A stretch of DNA of 8,555 bases. Origin: Chitinophagaceae bacterium. GTDB taxonomy: Bacteria; Bacteroidota; Bacteroidia; Chitinophagales; UBA10324. The position numbers and the translations under genes are program-made. Where the stretch lies: NCBI GenBank assembly GCA_023251195.1, contig JAHEZG010000161.1, forward strand, positions 1 through 8,555, written 5' to 3'. Shown piece by piece: positions 1 to 5,700 of the stretch. Position 1 is the stretch's first letter, and the number at the start of each line of letters is the position of its first letter. The notes beneath the pieces are model-generated. The model was not told where the DNA came from and ran no database searches. It was given only the letters and a program-made list of their open reading frames with translations.

Positions 1-1
1 G

Positions 2-1189
2 ATTAATTTATCTCCTCCCACCGAACCCATTTCCGTTTATAATTCATACCAGTTACCGGTTGCGGTATTGGTTTTATTGTTATCCTCGTTTGCATTGTAC
101 CTGAAGTTCAAACAAAGCGAGCTGAAATTATTTTATCGTCGCATGCTGATTCTTATAAGCAGTTCAGCCATTGCAACATTTTTAATTGCATGGAAAGGAG
201 AGTTAACTTACCCAACTTATGTAGCGCTTTTGTTTGCAGCCGTGTTTTCATTAATTGCCAATTTATACTACATGTTTACTGTATTAAAAGGCAAGCATCG
301 TTTATACGGACCGGCATTAGCCCATTTTGGGTTTGGAATTTTTATGCTCGGAGTTTTAATTTCATCAGCAAACAAGCACACCATCAGTTTAAATTACCGT
401 GGTGTTGATTACGGAAAAAATTTTAATGATTTGGAGTTGCACACCAATCAATACATGCCCAAGGACAGTCGCGAACAAATGGGAAATTACTTTGCTACCT
501 ACATTGGCGATTCAACCTCGGAACCAAATCATTATTACAAAGTTTTATTTGAGCGGATGGATACAATCGCCAATACGGTGAAAGAAAAATTCATCCTCTA
601 TCCGAATGCACAGATTAATCCGAAGATGGGTTTGATTTCGAGCCCTGATACAAGACATTATTGGGACCGTGATATTTATACACATGTAACCACTGTTCCT
701 GAAATAAGTACTGAAGACGAATCGCAGGCTGATTTAAAGTTTTCAGAACATCAGATTGCAAAAGGCGATACCATATATACCAGTAAAAGTTATGTGGTGC
801 TGGAGCAAGTTGAAAAAGTGGATCATAGTGATAAAGTTAAATTGGTTGAAGGTGACTTATGTGTTGGAGCAAAATTGCATGTGTTTACTTTAACCGGTAA
901 AGATTACAGGGTTGAACCGCTTTATTTAATACAAGGCGGTGCCGCCTTGCCCATCAATGAAAAACTGGAGGAGTTAGGATTGGTATTTCGTTTAACTAAA
1001 ATTCTGCCTGAACAAAACAAAGTGCAAATTGAAATTGCTGAAGTAAAACCTGAACAACAATACATTGTAATGAAAGCCATGGTGTTTCCATTCATTAACC
1101 TGGTTTGGCTTGGAATTATTTTAACTGTTGCCGGATTTTTAGTGAGTTTGTTTCGCGTATTTAAAAAGAAGAAATCAGTTAGCACTTAG
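2..1189 (+). CDS. ccmF: CcmF/CcsA-type cytochrome c heme lyase, C-terminal part (5' end outside window)
   Basis: The reading frame is open to the left edge, giving 395 visible residues. No start codon is assigned; a TTG at 68 is only an internal Leu codon. Visible membrane segments include QLPVAVLVLLLSSFALYL, a second near MLILISSSAIATFLIAW, a third near YVALLFAAVFSLIANLYY, and the hallmark AHFGFGIFMLGVLISSA. A periplasmic domain of roughly 230 residues follows (DTRHYWDRDIYTHV resembles the family's D-x-Y region), then a last membrane helix, FPFINLVWLGIILTVAGF, and a Lys-rich tail. This order matches the C-terminal half of CcmF/CcsA heme lyases, which attach heme covalently to apocytochromes c at the periplasmic face. 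The tryptophan-rich heme-handling motif expected earlier in the family is not in the window. The last codons and the TAG stop fall inside a 7-bp repeat array (1176-1210). The family call is from remembered motifs; ccsA is the alternative name. Confidence 0.85.
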   Translation: MNLSPPTEPISVYNSYQLPVAVLVLLLSSFALYLKFKQSELKLFYRRMLILISSSAIATFLIAWKGELTYPTYVALLFAAVFSLIANLYYMFTVLKGKHRLYGPALAHFGFGIFMLGVLISSANKHTISLNYRGVDYGKNFNDLELHTNQYMPKDSREQMGNYFATYIGDSTSEPNHYYKVLFERMDTIANTVKEKFILYPNAQINPKMGLISSPDTRHYWDRDIYTHVTTVPEISTEDESQADLKFSEHQIAKGDTIYTSKSYVVLEQVEKVDHSDKVKLVEGDLCVGAKLHVFTLTGKDYRVEPLYLIQGGAALPINEKLEELGLVFRLTKILPEQNKVQIEIAEVKPEQQYIVMKAMVFPFINLVWLGIILTVAGFLVSLFRVFKKKKSVST

Positions 1190-1210
1190 CATTTAGCTGT
1201 TAGCTTTTAG
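1176..1210 (+). repeat. 7-bp degenerate tandem array, five CNNTTAG units
   Basis: Five consecutive units read CAGTTAG, CACTTAG, CATTTAG, CTGTTAG and CTTTTAG with no gap. The second unit contains the ccmF stop codon (TAG at 1187-1189), so the array supplies the C-terminal residues Ser-Val-Ser-Thr and runs 21 bases into the intergenic space. The same unit occurs at 2687-2714 and, inverted, at 2751-2785. Function is unknown. Confidence 0.85.
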
Positions 1211-1276
1211 CAAAGCCTGATACATATTTGCACCGGAATGAAATCAAAGCCTGCAACTGAAATAAAAAAAGTTAGG

Positions 1277-2035
1277 ATGTATAAGATTGCAATTATCGGA
1301 TATGGTAATCTGGGTTTTCATTTAGTAAATCATTTATCGGAAGCCGGGCATACCATCACGCAGGTTTTTACCAGAGATAAATCCAAAACGAGAATTTCAA
1401 AATATAAAATTGATTTCATTGATGATTTGAGTTTGTTGAATGCCGATGCTGAAGTCTATTTTCTTCCTGTGAAAGATGATGCATTGAATGAAGTTGCCAA
1501 ACAACTTTCGTTAAAAGGAAAAATTGTTGCGCACTGTTCTGCGAGTGTAGAGATGAAAATTTTGAAAAACTGTTCTGAAAACTTCGGCGTTTTTTATCCG
1601 CTTCAATCTTTTTCAAGAGATGTGGAAGTTGATTTTAAAAACATTCCGATATTGATTGAAGGAGTGAATAAAAAAACAATTTCAGTATTTAAAGAAATTG
1701 CTTCCTCCCTTTCGGATGAAGTGATTGAAGTAAATCAAAAACAACGATTGGCGGTTCATGTAGCAGCAGTTTTTGCAAATAATTTTTCCAATTATTTATT
1801 TACTGTAGCCGAAGAGATACTGAAACATGAAAATATTTCTTATAAAATTCTGTTGCCATTAATTGAAGAAACCGTTCGGAAAGTAAAAGAACAAGCACCA
1901 TCGAAAAGTCAAACCGGCCCGGCAAAAAGAGAAGACGATAAAACCATTCAGAAACATTTAAAATTTCTTTCGGATAAAAAGGAACTAAAAAATTTGTACT
2001 CAGTCATTACCGAACAGATAAAATCAAAAAAATAA
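1277..2035 (+). CDS. Rossmann-fold DUF2520 protein (NADP-oxidoreductase-like)
   Basis: The start is placed at the ATG at 1277, giving 252 residues that begin MYKIAIIGYGNLG, because the GxGNxG dinucleotide-binding loop (residues 8-13) normally sits close to the N-terminus. An in-frame ATG at 1238 would add 13 residues (MKSKPATEIKKVR) with no recognisable content. The N-terminal Rossmann domain resembles ProC/F420-dependent NADP oxidoreductases, with YPLQSFS near 107-113. The C-terminal helical DUF2520 domain shows HVAAVFANNFSNYLF from about 161 and QTGPAKREDD from about 212, both typical of the family. Cofactor binding is expected, but I know of no established substrate. The gene lies 138 bp before kdsC on the same strand, an arrangement I recall from other Bacteroidota. 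A near-match to the Bacteroidota -7 box (CATATTTG, 1223-1230) lies upstream, without a convincing -33 partner. It ends K-S-K-K before TAA. Confidence 0.85.
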   Translation: MYKIAIIGYGNLGFHLVNHLSEAGHTITQVFTRDKSKTRISKYKIDFIDDLSLLNADAEVYFLPVKDDALNEVAKQLSLKGKIVAHCSASVEMKILKNCSENFGVFYPLQSFSRDVEVDFKNIPILIEGVNKKTISVFKEIASSLSDEVIEVNQKQRLAVHVAAVFANNFSNYLFTVAEEILKHENISYKILLPLIEETVRKVKEQAPSKSQTGPAKREDDKTIQKHLKFLSDKKELKNLYSVITEQIKSKK

Positions 2036-2059
2036 ATTCACAGTCACTAAAAACAACGC

Positions 2060-2126
2060 TGTCACTCTGAGCCTGTCGAAGAGTGGAAAATGCAATTGCG
2101 CATCCTTCAACAGACTCAGGATGCCA
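2060..2126. repeat. REP-like paired palindromic element
   Basis: Two related arms face each other. Arm 1 (2060-2085) is a hairpin with CACTCT (2063-2068) pairing with AGAGTG (2080-2085). Arm 2 (2100-2126) is a hairpin with GCATCC (2100-2105) pairing with GGATGC (2119-2124). The reverse complement of arm 2 aligns with arm 1 through a shared CTGAG-CTGT-GAAG core, so the whole is an imperfect inverted repeat around a spacer of about 14 bp. The CTGAGCCTGTCGAAG core is one I recall as a widely dispersed bacterial intergenic repeat. The element sits between the DUF2520 gene and kdsC and could form an mRNA hairpin that processes or attenuates the transcript; that role is inference. Confidence 0.75.
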
Positions 2127-2142
2127 TTACAAAACAATTGGA

Positions 2143-2174
2143 CTAATAAACTAATGAACCAATAAACCAACCAA
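2143..2174 (+). repeat. 8-bp degenerate tandem array ending at the kdsC start codon
   Basis: Four consecutive octamers read CTAATAAA, CTAATGAA, CCAATAAA and CCAACCAA, and the last base is the A of the kdsC ATG. The array therefore occupies the region where a ribosome-binding site would be expected. No Shine-Dalgarno-like purine run is visible there, which fits the AT-rich leaders common in Bacteroidota. Confidence 0.65.
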
Positions 2175-2680
2175 TGGCCAACCATCCCTTCCTTTCAAAA
2201 CTAAAAACAGTAAAAGCCATTGCAATGGATGTGGATGGTGTGTTAACCGATGGTTCATTAATTATAAATGAAGATGGATCAGAATTGAGAACCATGAATA
2301 TTCGCGACGGATATGCCATACAACTTGCAGCAAAAAAAAATTTTGAATTGTGTGTGATAACCGGAGGAAATTCAGAAGGAGTTAAAATCAGAATGCACAA
2401 ACTCGGTGTGCAAACAATTTTTGCAGGCATATCGAACAAGAAGGATGCATTCCTGCACTGGCTTCAACAAAAAAACCTGAAGCATGAAGAAGTGATTTAC
2501 ATCGGTGACGATATGATGGATATTGAAGTAATGAAACTGGCGGGAATAAAATGTTGCCCTGCTGATGCATGCAATGAAATTGTTTCTCTGTGCGAATATG
2601 TTTCGCCGTTTAACGGAGGAAAGGGTTGTGTGCGAGATGTATTTGAAAAAACTTTGAAGCTGCAAGGGAAGTGGGAGTAA
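2174..2680 (+). CDS. kdsC: 3-deoxy-D-manno-octulosonate 8-phosphate phosphatase (KdsC)
   Basis: A 168-residue C0-type HAD phosphatase (no cap domain), the usual length for KdsC. It hydrolyses Kdo-8-phosphate to free Kdo in the cytoplasm, the step before CMP activation in the lipopolysaccharide inner-core pathway; KdsC enzymes work as tetramers. Motif I is DVDGVLTDG (nucleophile D19, acid/base D21), motif II is ITGG with T63, motif III is SNKK (likely K89), and motif IV is GDDMMD (D112, D113). The stretch CPADACNEI and the C-terminal NGGKGCVRDVFE are also family hallmarks; the glycine-rich tail reaches into a neighbouring active site. The ATG at 2174 is the only reasonable start, because an in-frame TAA lies at 2147 and no ATG, GTG or TTG intervenes. 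The leader is an 8-bp repeat array. Some close relatives act on sialic-acid-like 9-phosphates, so the substrate is likely rather than certain. Confidence 0.92.
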   Translation: MANHPFLSKLKTVKAIAMDVDGVLTDGSLIINEDGSELRTMNIRDGYAIQLAAKKNFELCVITGGNSEGVKIRMHKLGVQTIFAGISNKKDAFLHWLQQKNLKHEEVIYIGDDMMDIEVMKLAGIKCCPADACNEIVSLCEYVSPFNGGKGCVRDVFEKTLKLQGKWE

Positions 2681-2686
2681 TTTGAG

Positions 2687-2714
2687 CTACTGGCTTTTAG
2701 ACATTAGCTGCTAG
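2687..2714 (+). repeat. 7-bp degenerate array (CNNTTAG type), 3' of kdsC
   Basis: Units read CTACTGG, CTTTTAG, ACATTAG and CTGCTAG, beginning 6 bases after the kdsC stop. They match the CNNTTAG pattern of the array at 1176-1210 but are more decayed. The array is in inverted orientation to the one at 2751-2785. Confidence 0.7.
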
Positions 2715-2768
2715 CTTGTTTGTCGTCAAGAAAAAAAATAAATCAAAATGCTAATAGCTAATAGCTAA
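2697..2768. terminator. Possible bidirectional terminator hairpin built from inverted heptamer arrays
   Basis: Bases 2697-2715 can pair with 2750-2768: 15 of 19 positions are complementary, one mismatch is a G-U wobble, and the loop is 34 nt and A-rich (AAAAAAAATAAA from 2731). The stem lies between the convergent ends of kdsC and the acyltransferase gene, where a two-way terminator would be useful. There is no clean U-tract directly after the stem on the + strand, so it is not a classical intrinsic terminator. Confidence 0.4.
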
Positions 2769-2785
2769 TTGCTAAGCGCTAATTG
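2751..2785 (-). repeat. 7-bp degenerate tandem array, five CNNTTAG units, overlapping the lpxL 3' end
   Basis: On the + strand the units are CTAATAG, CTAATAG, CTAATTG, CTAAGCG and CTAATTG, which on the minus strand are CAATTAG, CGCTTAG, CAATTAG, CTATTAG and CTATTAG. The minus-strand TAG at 2767-2765, the stop codon of the acyltransferase, is part of a unit. The last four residues, Ala-Leu-Ser-Asn, and the preceding Leu codon are encoded by the array. Confidence 0.85.
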
Positions 2786-3619
2786 CTTCTTCCACCTGCG
2801 GTGACTCCATAACCAATTCGAGGGTTGATTTTTAATATCCCTCTCTAGCTTTTCAGCGAATGATTGCATGATAAAATTTTCTGGTGCTGTTGATGGTTCC
2901 TCTGAAATAATTTCGAAACGATACAAATAAAAACCCCGCTTTAATTTTCGAGTGCTGGCATATAACACAGGAAGATTGAGTTTGCGCGCCAGCTTTTCTG
3001 CTCCGTTAAAAAAATAAGTTTCCTGATTTAAAAAAATGGTTTTGTAAGCCTGTTGGTTAGAAGGAGTTTGATCGGCAAGAAATGCGGTAGCGGTTTGCTC
3101 CAGTTTATTTGCGATTAAATATCGCGCTATGTTTTTTTCGCTGATAGGCAGGCAGCCGAATCGTGAACGCAAATCAAAAATCATTTTATCCATTGCCTTA
3201 TTGTGCAACGGCCGATAAATAACCTGCGCATCATAATTCGCAGTCAGTCCCATCATCAATCCATTCCATTCCCAGTTGCTGGTATGCCCGAGTAATACAA
3301 TTACACTTCTGCGTTCATCAGCATAGCGGTTAAAGTCAGGAAGATTTACAATTCGTATTCTCTTTTTCAAATCCTGTTTCGAAATCCGGAAGCCCTTAAT
3401 GCTTTCCACCATCAAATCACTCATGTGTCGGTAATAATCGCGACGGATAATTTCAAGCTCTTCATTTGATTTTTCAGGAAAACTGTTTTTCAGATTTTCA
3501 ATAATCACCTGCCTTCTGTATCGGAAAATGTAATGCAATAGAAAAGCAATTACACCCGACTTCAGATATAAAATTCCCAATGGTAATCGTGATGCTATGG
3601 AAAAATAAATGCGCAGCAA
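2765..3619 (-). CDS. LpxL/HtrB-family lipid A (lysophospholipid) acyltransferase
   Basis: A 284-residue inner-membrane acyltransferase of the LpxL/LpxM family, which transfers a secondary acyl chain to Kdo-bearing or underacylated lipid A. A hydrophobic N-terminal segment (about residues 5-32) is followed by YRRQVIIENLKNSFPEKS, the usual family opening. The catalytic HX4E motif is H112-TSNW-E117. FLADQTP (D183, Q184) and NWLWSHRRWK (268-277) are further hallmarks. The start is TTG at 3619: a stop codon (TGA) lies two codons upstream and the next Met is residue 66, too late to keep the membrane anchor. CTG at 3616 is the only nearby alternative. The last residues (ALSN) and stop come from a 7-bp repeat array, so the native C-terminus probably ended near the Lys-Lys-Gln. 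It is convergent with kdsC and divergent from the HAD gene. Which acyl position it serves cannot be told, so no symbol is given. Confidence 0.88.
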   Translation of the reverse strand: MLRIYFSIASRLPLGILYLKSGVIAFLLHYIFRYRRQVIIENLKNSFPEKSNEELEIIRRDYYRHMSDLMVESIKGFRISKQDLKKRIRIVNLPDFNRYADERRSVIVLLGHTSNWEWNGLMMGLTANYDAQVIYRPLHNKAMDKMIFDLRSRFGCLPISEKNIARYLIANKLEQTATAFLADQTPSNQQAYKTIFLNQETYFFNGAEKLARKLNLPVLYASTRKLKRGFYLYRFEIISEEPSTAPENFIMQSFAEKLERDIKNQPSNWLWSHRRWKKQLALSN

Positions 3620-3684
3620 TTGTCAGTTGATTTCTTGTTCAGTGTAAATGTAATGACTCTTGGCAAATGAAAATATAACGGTGT

Positions 3685-3708
3685 CATTTCAAAAATTGTT
3701 TTGAAATG
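3685..3708. promoter_or_regulatory. Perfect 10-bp inverted repeat in the divergent intergenic region
   Basis: CATTTCAAAA (3685-3694) and TTTTGAAATG (3699-3708) are exact reverse complements around the 4-base centre ATTG. The repeat lies 66 bp upstream of the TTG start of the acyltransferase and 81 bp upstream of the HAD gene start, where a dimeric regulator could control both. A hairpin in a leader RNA is the other reading. No regulator is identified. Confidence 0.5.
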
Positions 3709-3719
3709 CTGATATCAAT

Positions 3720-3752
3720 CTTGTTGAAGTTCCGTGGTTGATTATTATTTTG
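3720..3752 (+). promoter_or_regulatory. Possible Bacteroidota-type promoter for the HAD-kdtA pair
   Basis: TTATTTTG (3745-3752) matches seven of eight positions of the Bacteroidota -7 box TAnnTTTG, and CTTG (3720-3723) lies 21 bases upstream at the place of the -33 TTTG box. Transcription would begin near 3759, leaving a leader of about 30 bases before the TTG start at 3789. The match is imperfect at both boxes and AT-rich sequence gives such matches by chance. Confidence 0.3.
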
Positions 3753-3763
3753 TGAAACACAAA
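3749..3763. promoter_or_regulatory. Short perfect inverted repeat at the putative start of HAD-kdtA transcription
   Basis: TTTGTG (3749-3754) and CACAAA (3758-3763) are exact reverse complements around AAA. The repeat overlaps the end of the candidate -7 box and the predicted transcript start, so it could be an operator or an mRNA 5' hairpin. A six-base arm in AT-rich DNA may also be chance. Confidence 0.3.
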
Positions 3764-3788
3764 GTAATTCAACTTTTAAATTTATTCA

Positions 3789-4463
3789 TTGCGTTACAAA
3801 CATTTTATTTTTGATTTAGATGGAACATTGAGTAATCCATCTGCTGGTATCTGCAATGGATTCCGATATGCATTCAATCAATTGGATATTTCACTGGCTC
3901 CCGATTTTGATTTTAAACCCTTTATCGGATTACCGCTGCAGCAATCATTGAAAGCAAATTTTTTTCGGGATGATGAAAGGAAATTGTGGGAAGCAGTGAA
4001 TTTGTTTCGGGAGTATTATTCGCAAAAAGGTTTGTTTGAAAATTATTTATATGATGGAGTTATTGAGATGCTGGAGAAATTGAAATCGGAAAACGCAACT
4101 ATGTATGTGGCCACCAATAAACCTCAACCGTTTGCAATTGAAATTCTCCGGCACTTTAAAATTCAACAATATTTTAAAACCATAAAAGGAATCAACCCTG
4201 AAATGAAAGAAGCGAATAAAGAAGAGTTGGTAAAAGAAATTCTGTTGCAGAACAAAATCAAAAACACAACCGAAGTTGTTTTGATTGGCGATACGAGGTA
4301 TGATATTTTATGTGGTCGCTTTTTTAATATAGATACTGTTTCTGTCGGGTATGGTTTTGGAACCGAGGCTGATTTACTTTATCACAAACCAACCCGTCAT
4401 GTTTATTCAGTGCCTGAATTGCAGGAGTATTTAACAACCGTGCAATCACATGTGGCTTTATAA
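3789..4463 (+). CDS. HAD-superfamily hydrolase, phosphoglycolate phosphatase-like
   Basis: A 224-residue HAD subfamily IA phosphatase with a helical C1 cap. Motif I is IFDLDGT (D9, D11), the cap spans about residues 15-85, motif II is VATNKP (T109), motif III is Lys in ANKEELV (K144), and motif IV is IGDTRYD (D168, D172). All catalytic positions are present, so it should be an active phosphomonoesterase. The Gph/YjjG branch acts on phosphoglycolate, nucleotides or other small phosphates; the substrate cannot be fixed from sequence. The start is TTG at 3789: an in-frame TAA lies at 3777 and no ATG or GTG comes between, and the motif I spacing fits. The last 14 bases overlap the start of kdtA, so the two are probably translated from one message. 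The overlap suggests, but does not show, a role linked to Kdo or lipid A metabolism. Confidence 0.85.
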   Translation: MRYKHFIFDLDGTLSNPSAGICNGFRYAFNQLDISLAPDFDFKPFIGLPLQQSLKANFFRDDERKLWEAVNLFREYYSQKGLFENYLYDGVIEMLEKLKSENATMYVATNKPQPFAIEILRHFKIQQYFKTIKGINPEMKEANKEELVKEILLQNKIKNTTEVVLIGDTRYDILCGRFFNIDTVSVGYGFGTEADLLYHKPTRHVYSVPELQEYLTTVQSHVAL

Positions 4464-5700
4464 TCCGGTAATTTTTTTTTACCGGATTCTCATACTGCTC
4501 GCTTCAGCTTTTGTACCGAAAGCAAAAAAGCTAAACCGAGCATACAAGGTTTGGGAAAAGGAACTATCGAAGCAAATAAATAATGATTGTCAGTGGATTT
4601 GGTTTCACTGTTCGTCATCAGGCGAATTTGAGGATGGAAGAATGGTGCTGGAAGCGTTGAGAATAAAATTTCATCATCATAAATTCCTGCTCACTTTTTT
4701 TTCATCAACCGGCTACGAAGCATTTAAAAATACCGCTGTTGCCGATGCAGTTTCGTACTTGCCAATAGATACTCACGCAAATGCCGCAAAATTTCTTGAA
4801 ATTGTAAAGCCACAACTCGCAATATTTTCTAGAAATGATATCTGGGCAAATTATTTAACGCAGCTGCAACAGCAAAAAATTCCGAGTGTATTAATTGCAT
4901 TTCAGTTTTCGGAGAAATCAAATTTTTTAAAATTCCCGGTCCGGAAATTTTATAAAAAGCTCTTTAATAAATTCGATTTCATTTTTGTTCAGAATGCTGA
5001 AACAGCAAAGCTATTGGTAAACAGATTTCATTTTTTAAAAACAATTGTTGCAGGAAATCCTCGCATTGACAGAATAGTTGAACGGCATAAAATCAAAACC
5101 GAATATCCGGCATTGCGCAAATTTTCTGAATTATCTTTTTGTGTAATTGCCGGAAGCATGGTGAAACAGGAGCAGCAAATTATTATTGAAACCGTTTTGA
5201 AATTAATTGACTTGCCTATTCATTGGATATTGGTTCCGCATGAAATAAATAATGCAGATTTTATAAAAGCAAAATCTAAACTTGAAAACAGAATGATTGC
5301 TTACAGTGACATTGAAAATTTAAATTCAAATCATAAAGTTGTTTGGATAAATGCAGTAGGAATTCTTCCTGATCTTTATCAATTCGCGCAGGTTGCTTTT
5401 ATCGGGGGCGGATTCAGCCGCATGGGAATTCATAACATACTTGAACCTGCTGTTCATGGTTGTTCAATTTGTTTCGGGCCAAACCATCGGGGTTACCTGG
5501 AAGCAATTGATTTATTAAAAATGAAAAGCGCCATAATAATTTTAAGTGCTGACGAATTTGAAAAGTGGATTTTAAAAAATTATAAAAATCAATCAGAAGT
5601 AAATGTTGAAGGTGATAAAAACAGAAATTATGTTTTTACAAATATTGGCGCTACCCGCATTATTGTGAATGAATTAAGCAAAAGTTATTTCAAAAATTAA
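4450..5700 (+). CDS. waaA: 3-deoxy-D-manno-octulosonic acid (Kdo) transferase KdtA/WaaA
   Basis: A 416-residue GT30-type glycosyltransferase, normal length for the family. It transfers Kdo from CMP-Kdo to lipid A precursor at the cytoplasmic face of the inner membrane. Residues about 5-25 form a membrane anchor. WFHCSSSGEFEDGR carries the likely catalytic base E59. The second domain has GNPRIDR (202-208), AGSMVKQEQ (234-242) and GGGFSRMGIHNILEPAVHG (319-337), the CMP-sugar-binding region, followed by FGPNH. Several usually well-kept positions differ from my memory of the family: SRNDIW (127-132) where a ...E-x-W motif is expected, GNPRID for G-D/N-T-R-x-D, and VKQEQ for a WPxDE-like stretch. 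The fold and E59 are intact, so it is a diverged but probably active enzyme. It overlaps the HAD gene by 14 bases and its TAA stop shares bases with the stop of the convergent neighbour. Confidence 0.88.
   Translation: MWLYNPVIFFYRILILLASAFVPKAKKLNRAYKVWEKELSKQINNDCQWIWFHCSSSGEFEDGRMVLEALRIKFHHHKFLLTFFSSTGYEAFKNTAVADAVSYLPIDTHANAAKFLEIVKPQLAIFSRNDIWANYLTQLQQQKIPSVLIAFQFSEKSNFLKFPVRKFYKKLFNKFDFIFVQNAETAKLLVNRFHFLKTIVAGNPRIDRIVERHKIKTEYPALRKFSELSFCVIAGSMVKQEQQIIIETVLKLIDLPIHWILVPHEINNADFIKAKSKLENRMIAYSDIENLNSNHKVVWINAVGILPDLYQFAQVAFIGGGFSRMGIHNILEPAVHGCSICFGPNHRGYLEAIDLLKMKSAIIILSADEFEKWILKNYKNQSEVNVEGDKNRNYVFTNIGATRIIVNELSKSYFKN

Noticed and set aside
190..581. Small + strand frames inside the ccmF region
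   Set aside because: They lie in another frame of a well-supported membrane protein gene and show no recognisable protein features.
922..1185. Minus-strand frame antisense to ccmF
   Set aside because: Complement of conserved coding sequence, without a family signature of its own.
68..1189. TTG at 68 as the start of a complete 373-residue protein
   Set aside because: The frame continues open to position 2 with plausible membrane-protein sequence, and the protein matches only the C-terminal part of CcmF/CcsA, so the gene begins outside the window.
1211..1253. 9-bp direct repeat CAAAGCCTG at 1211 and 1245, considered as an insertion footprint
   Set aside because: Nothing resembling a mobile element lies between the copies, only 25 bp; probably chance.
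1416..1616. Minus-strand frame antisense to the DUF2520 gene
   Set aside because: Low-complexity composition typical of antisense reading; no motif.
2143..2665. Three minus-strand frames antisense to kdsC
   Set aside because: KdsC on the + strand has all HAD motifs, so the antisense frames are by-products.
1176..2785. CRISPR array
   Set aside because: The repeats are 7-8 bp degenerate tandem units with no spacers of regular length and no cas genes nearby.
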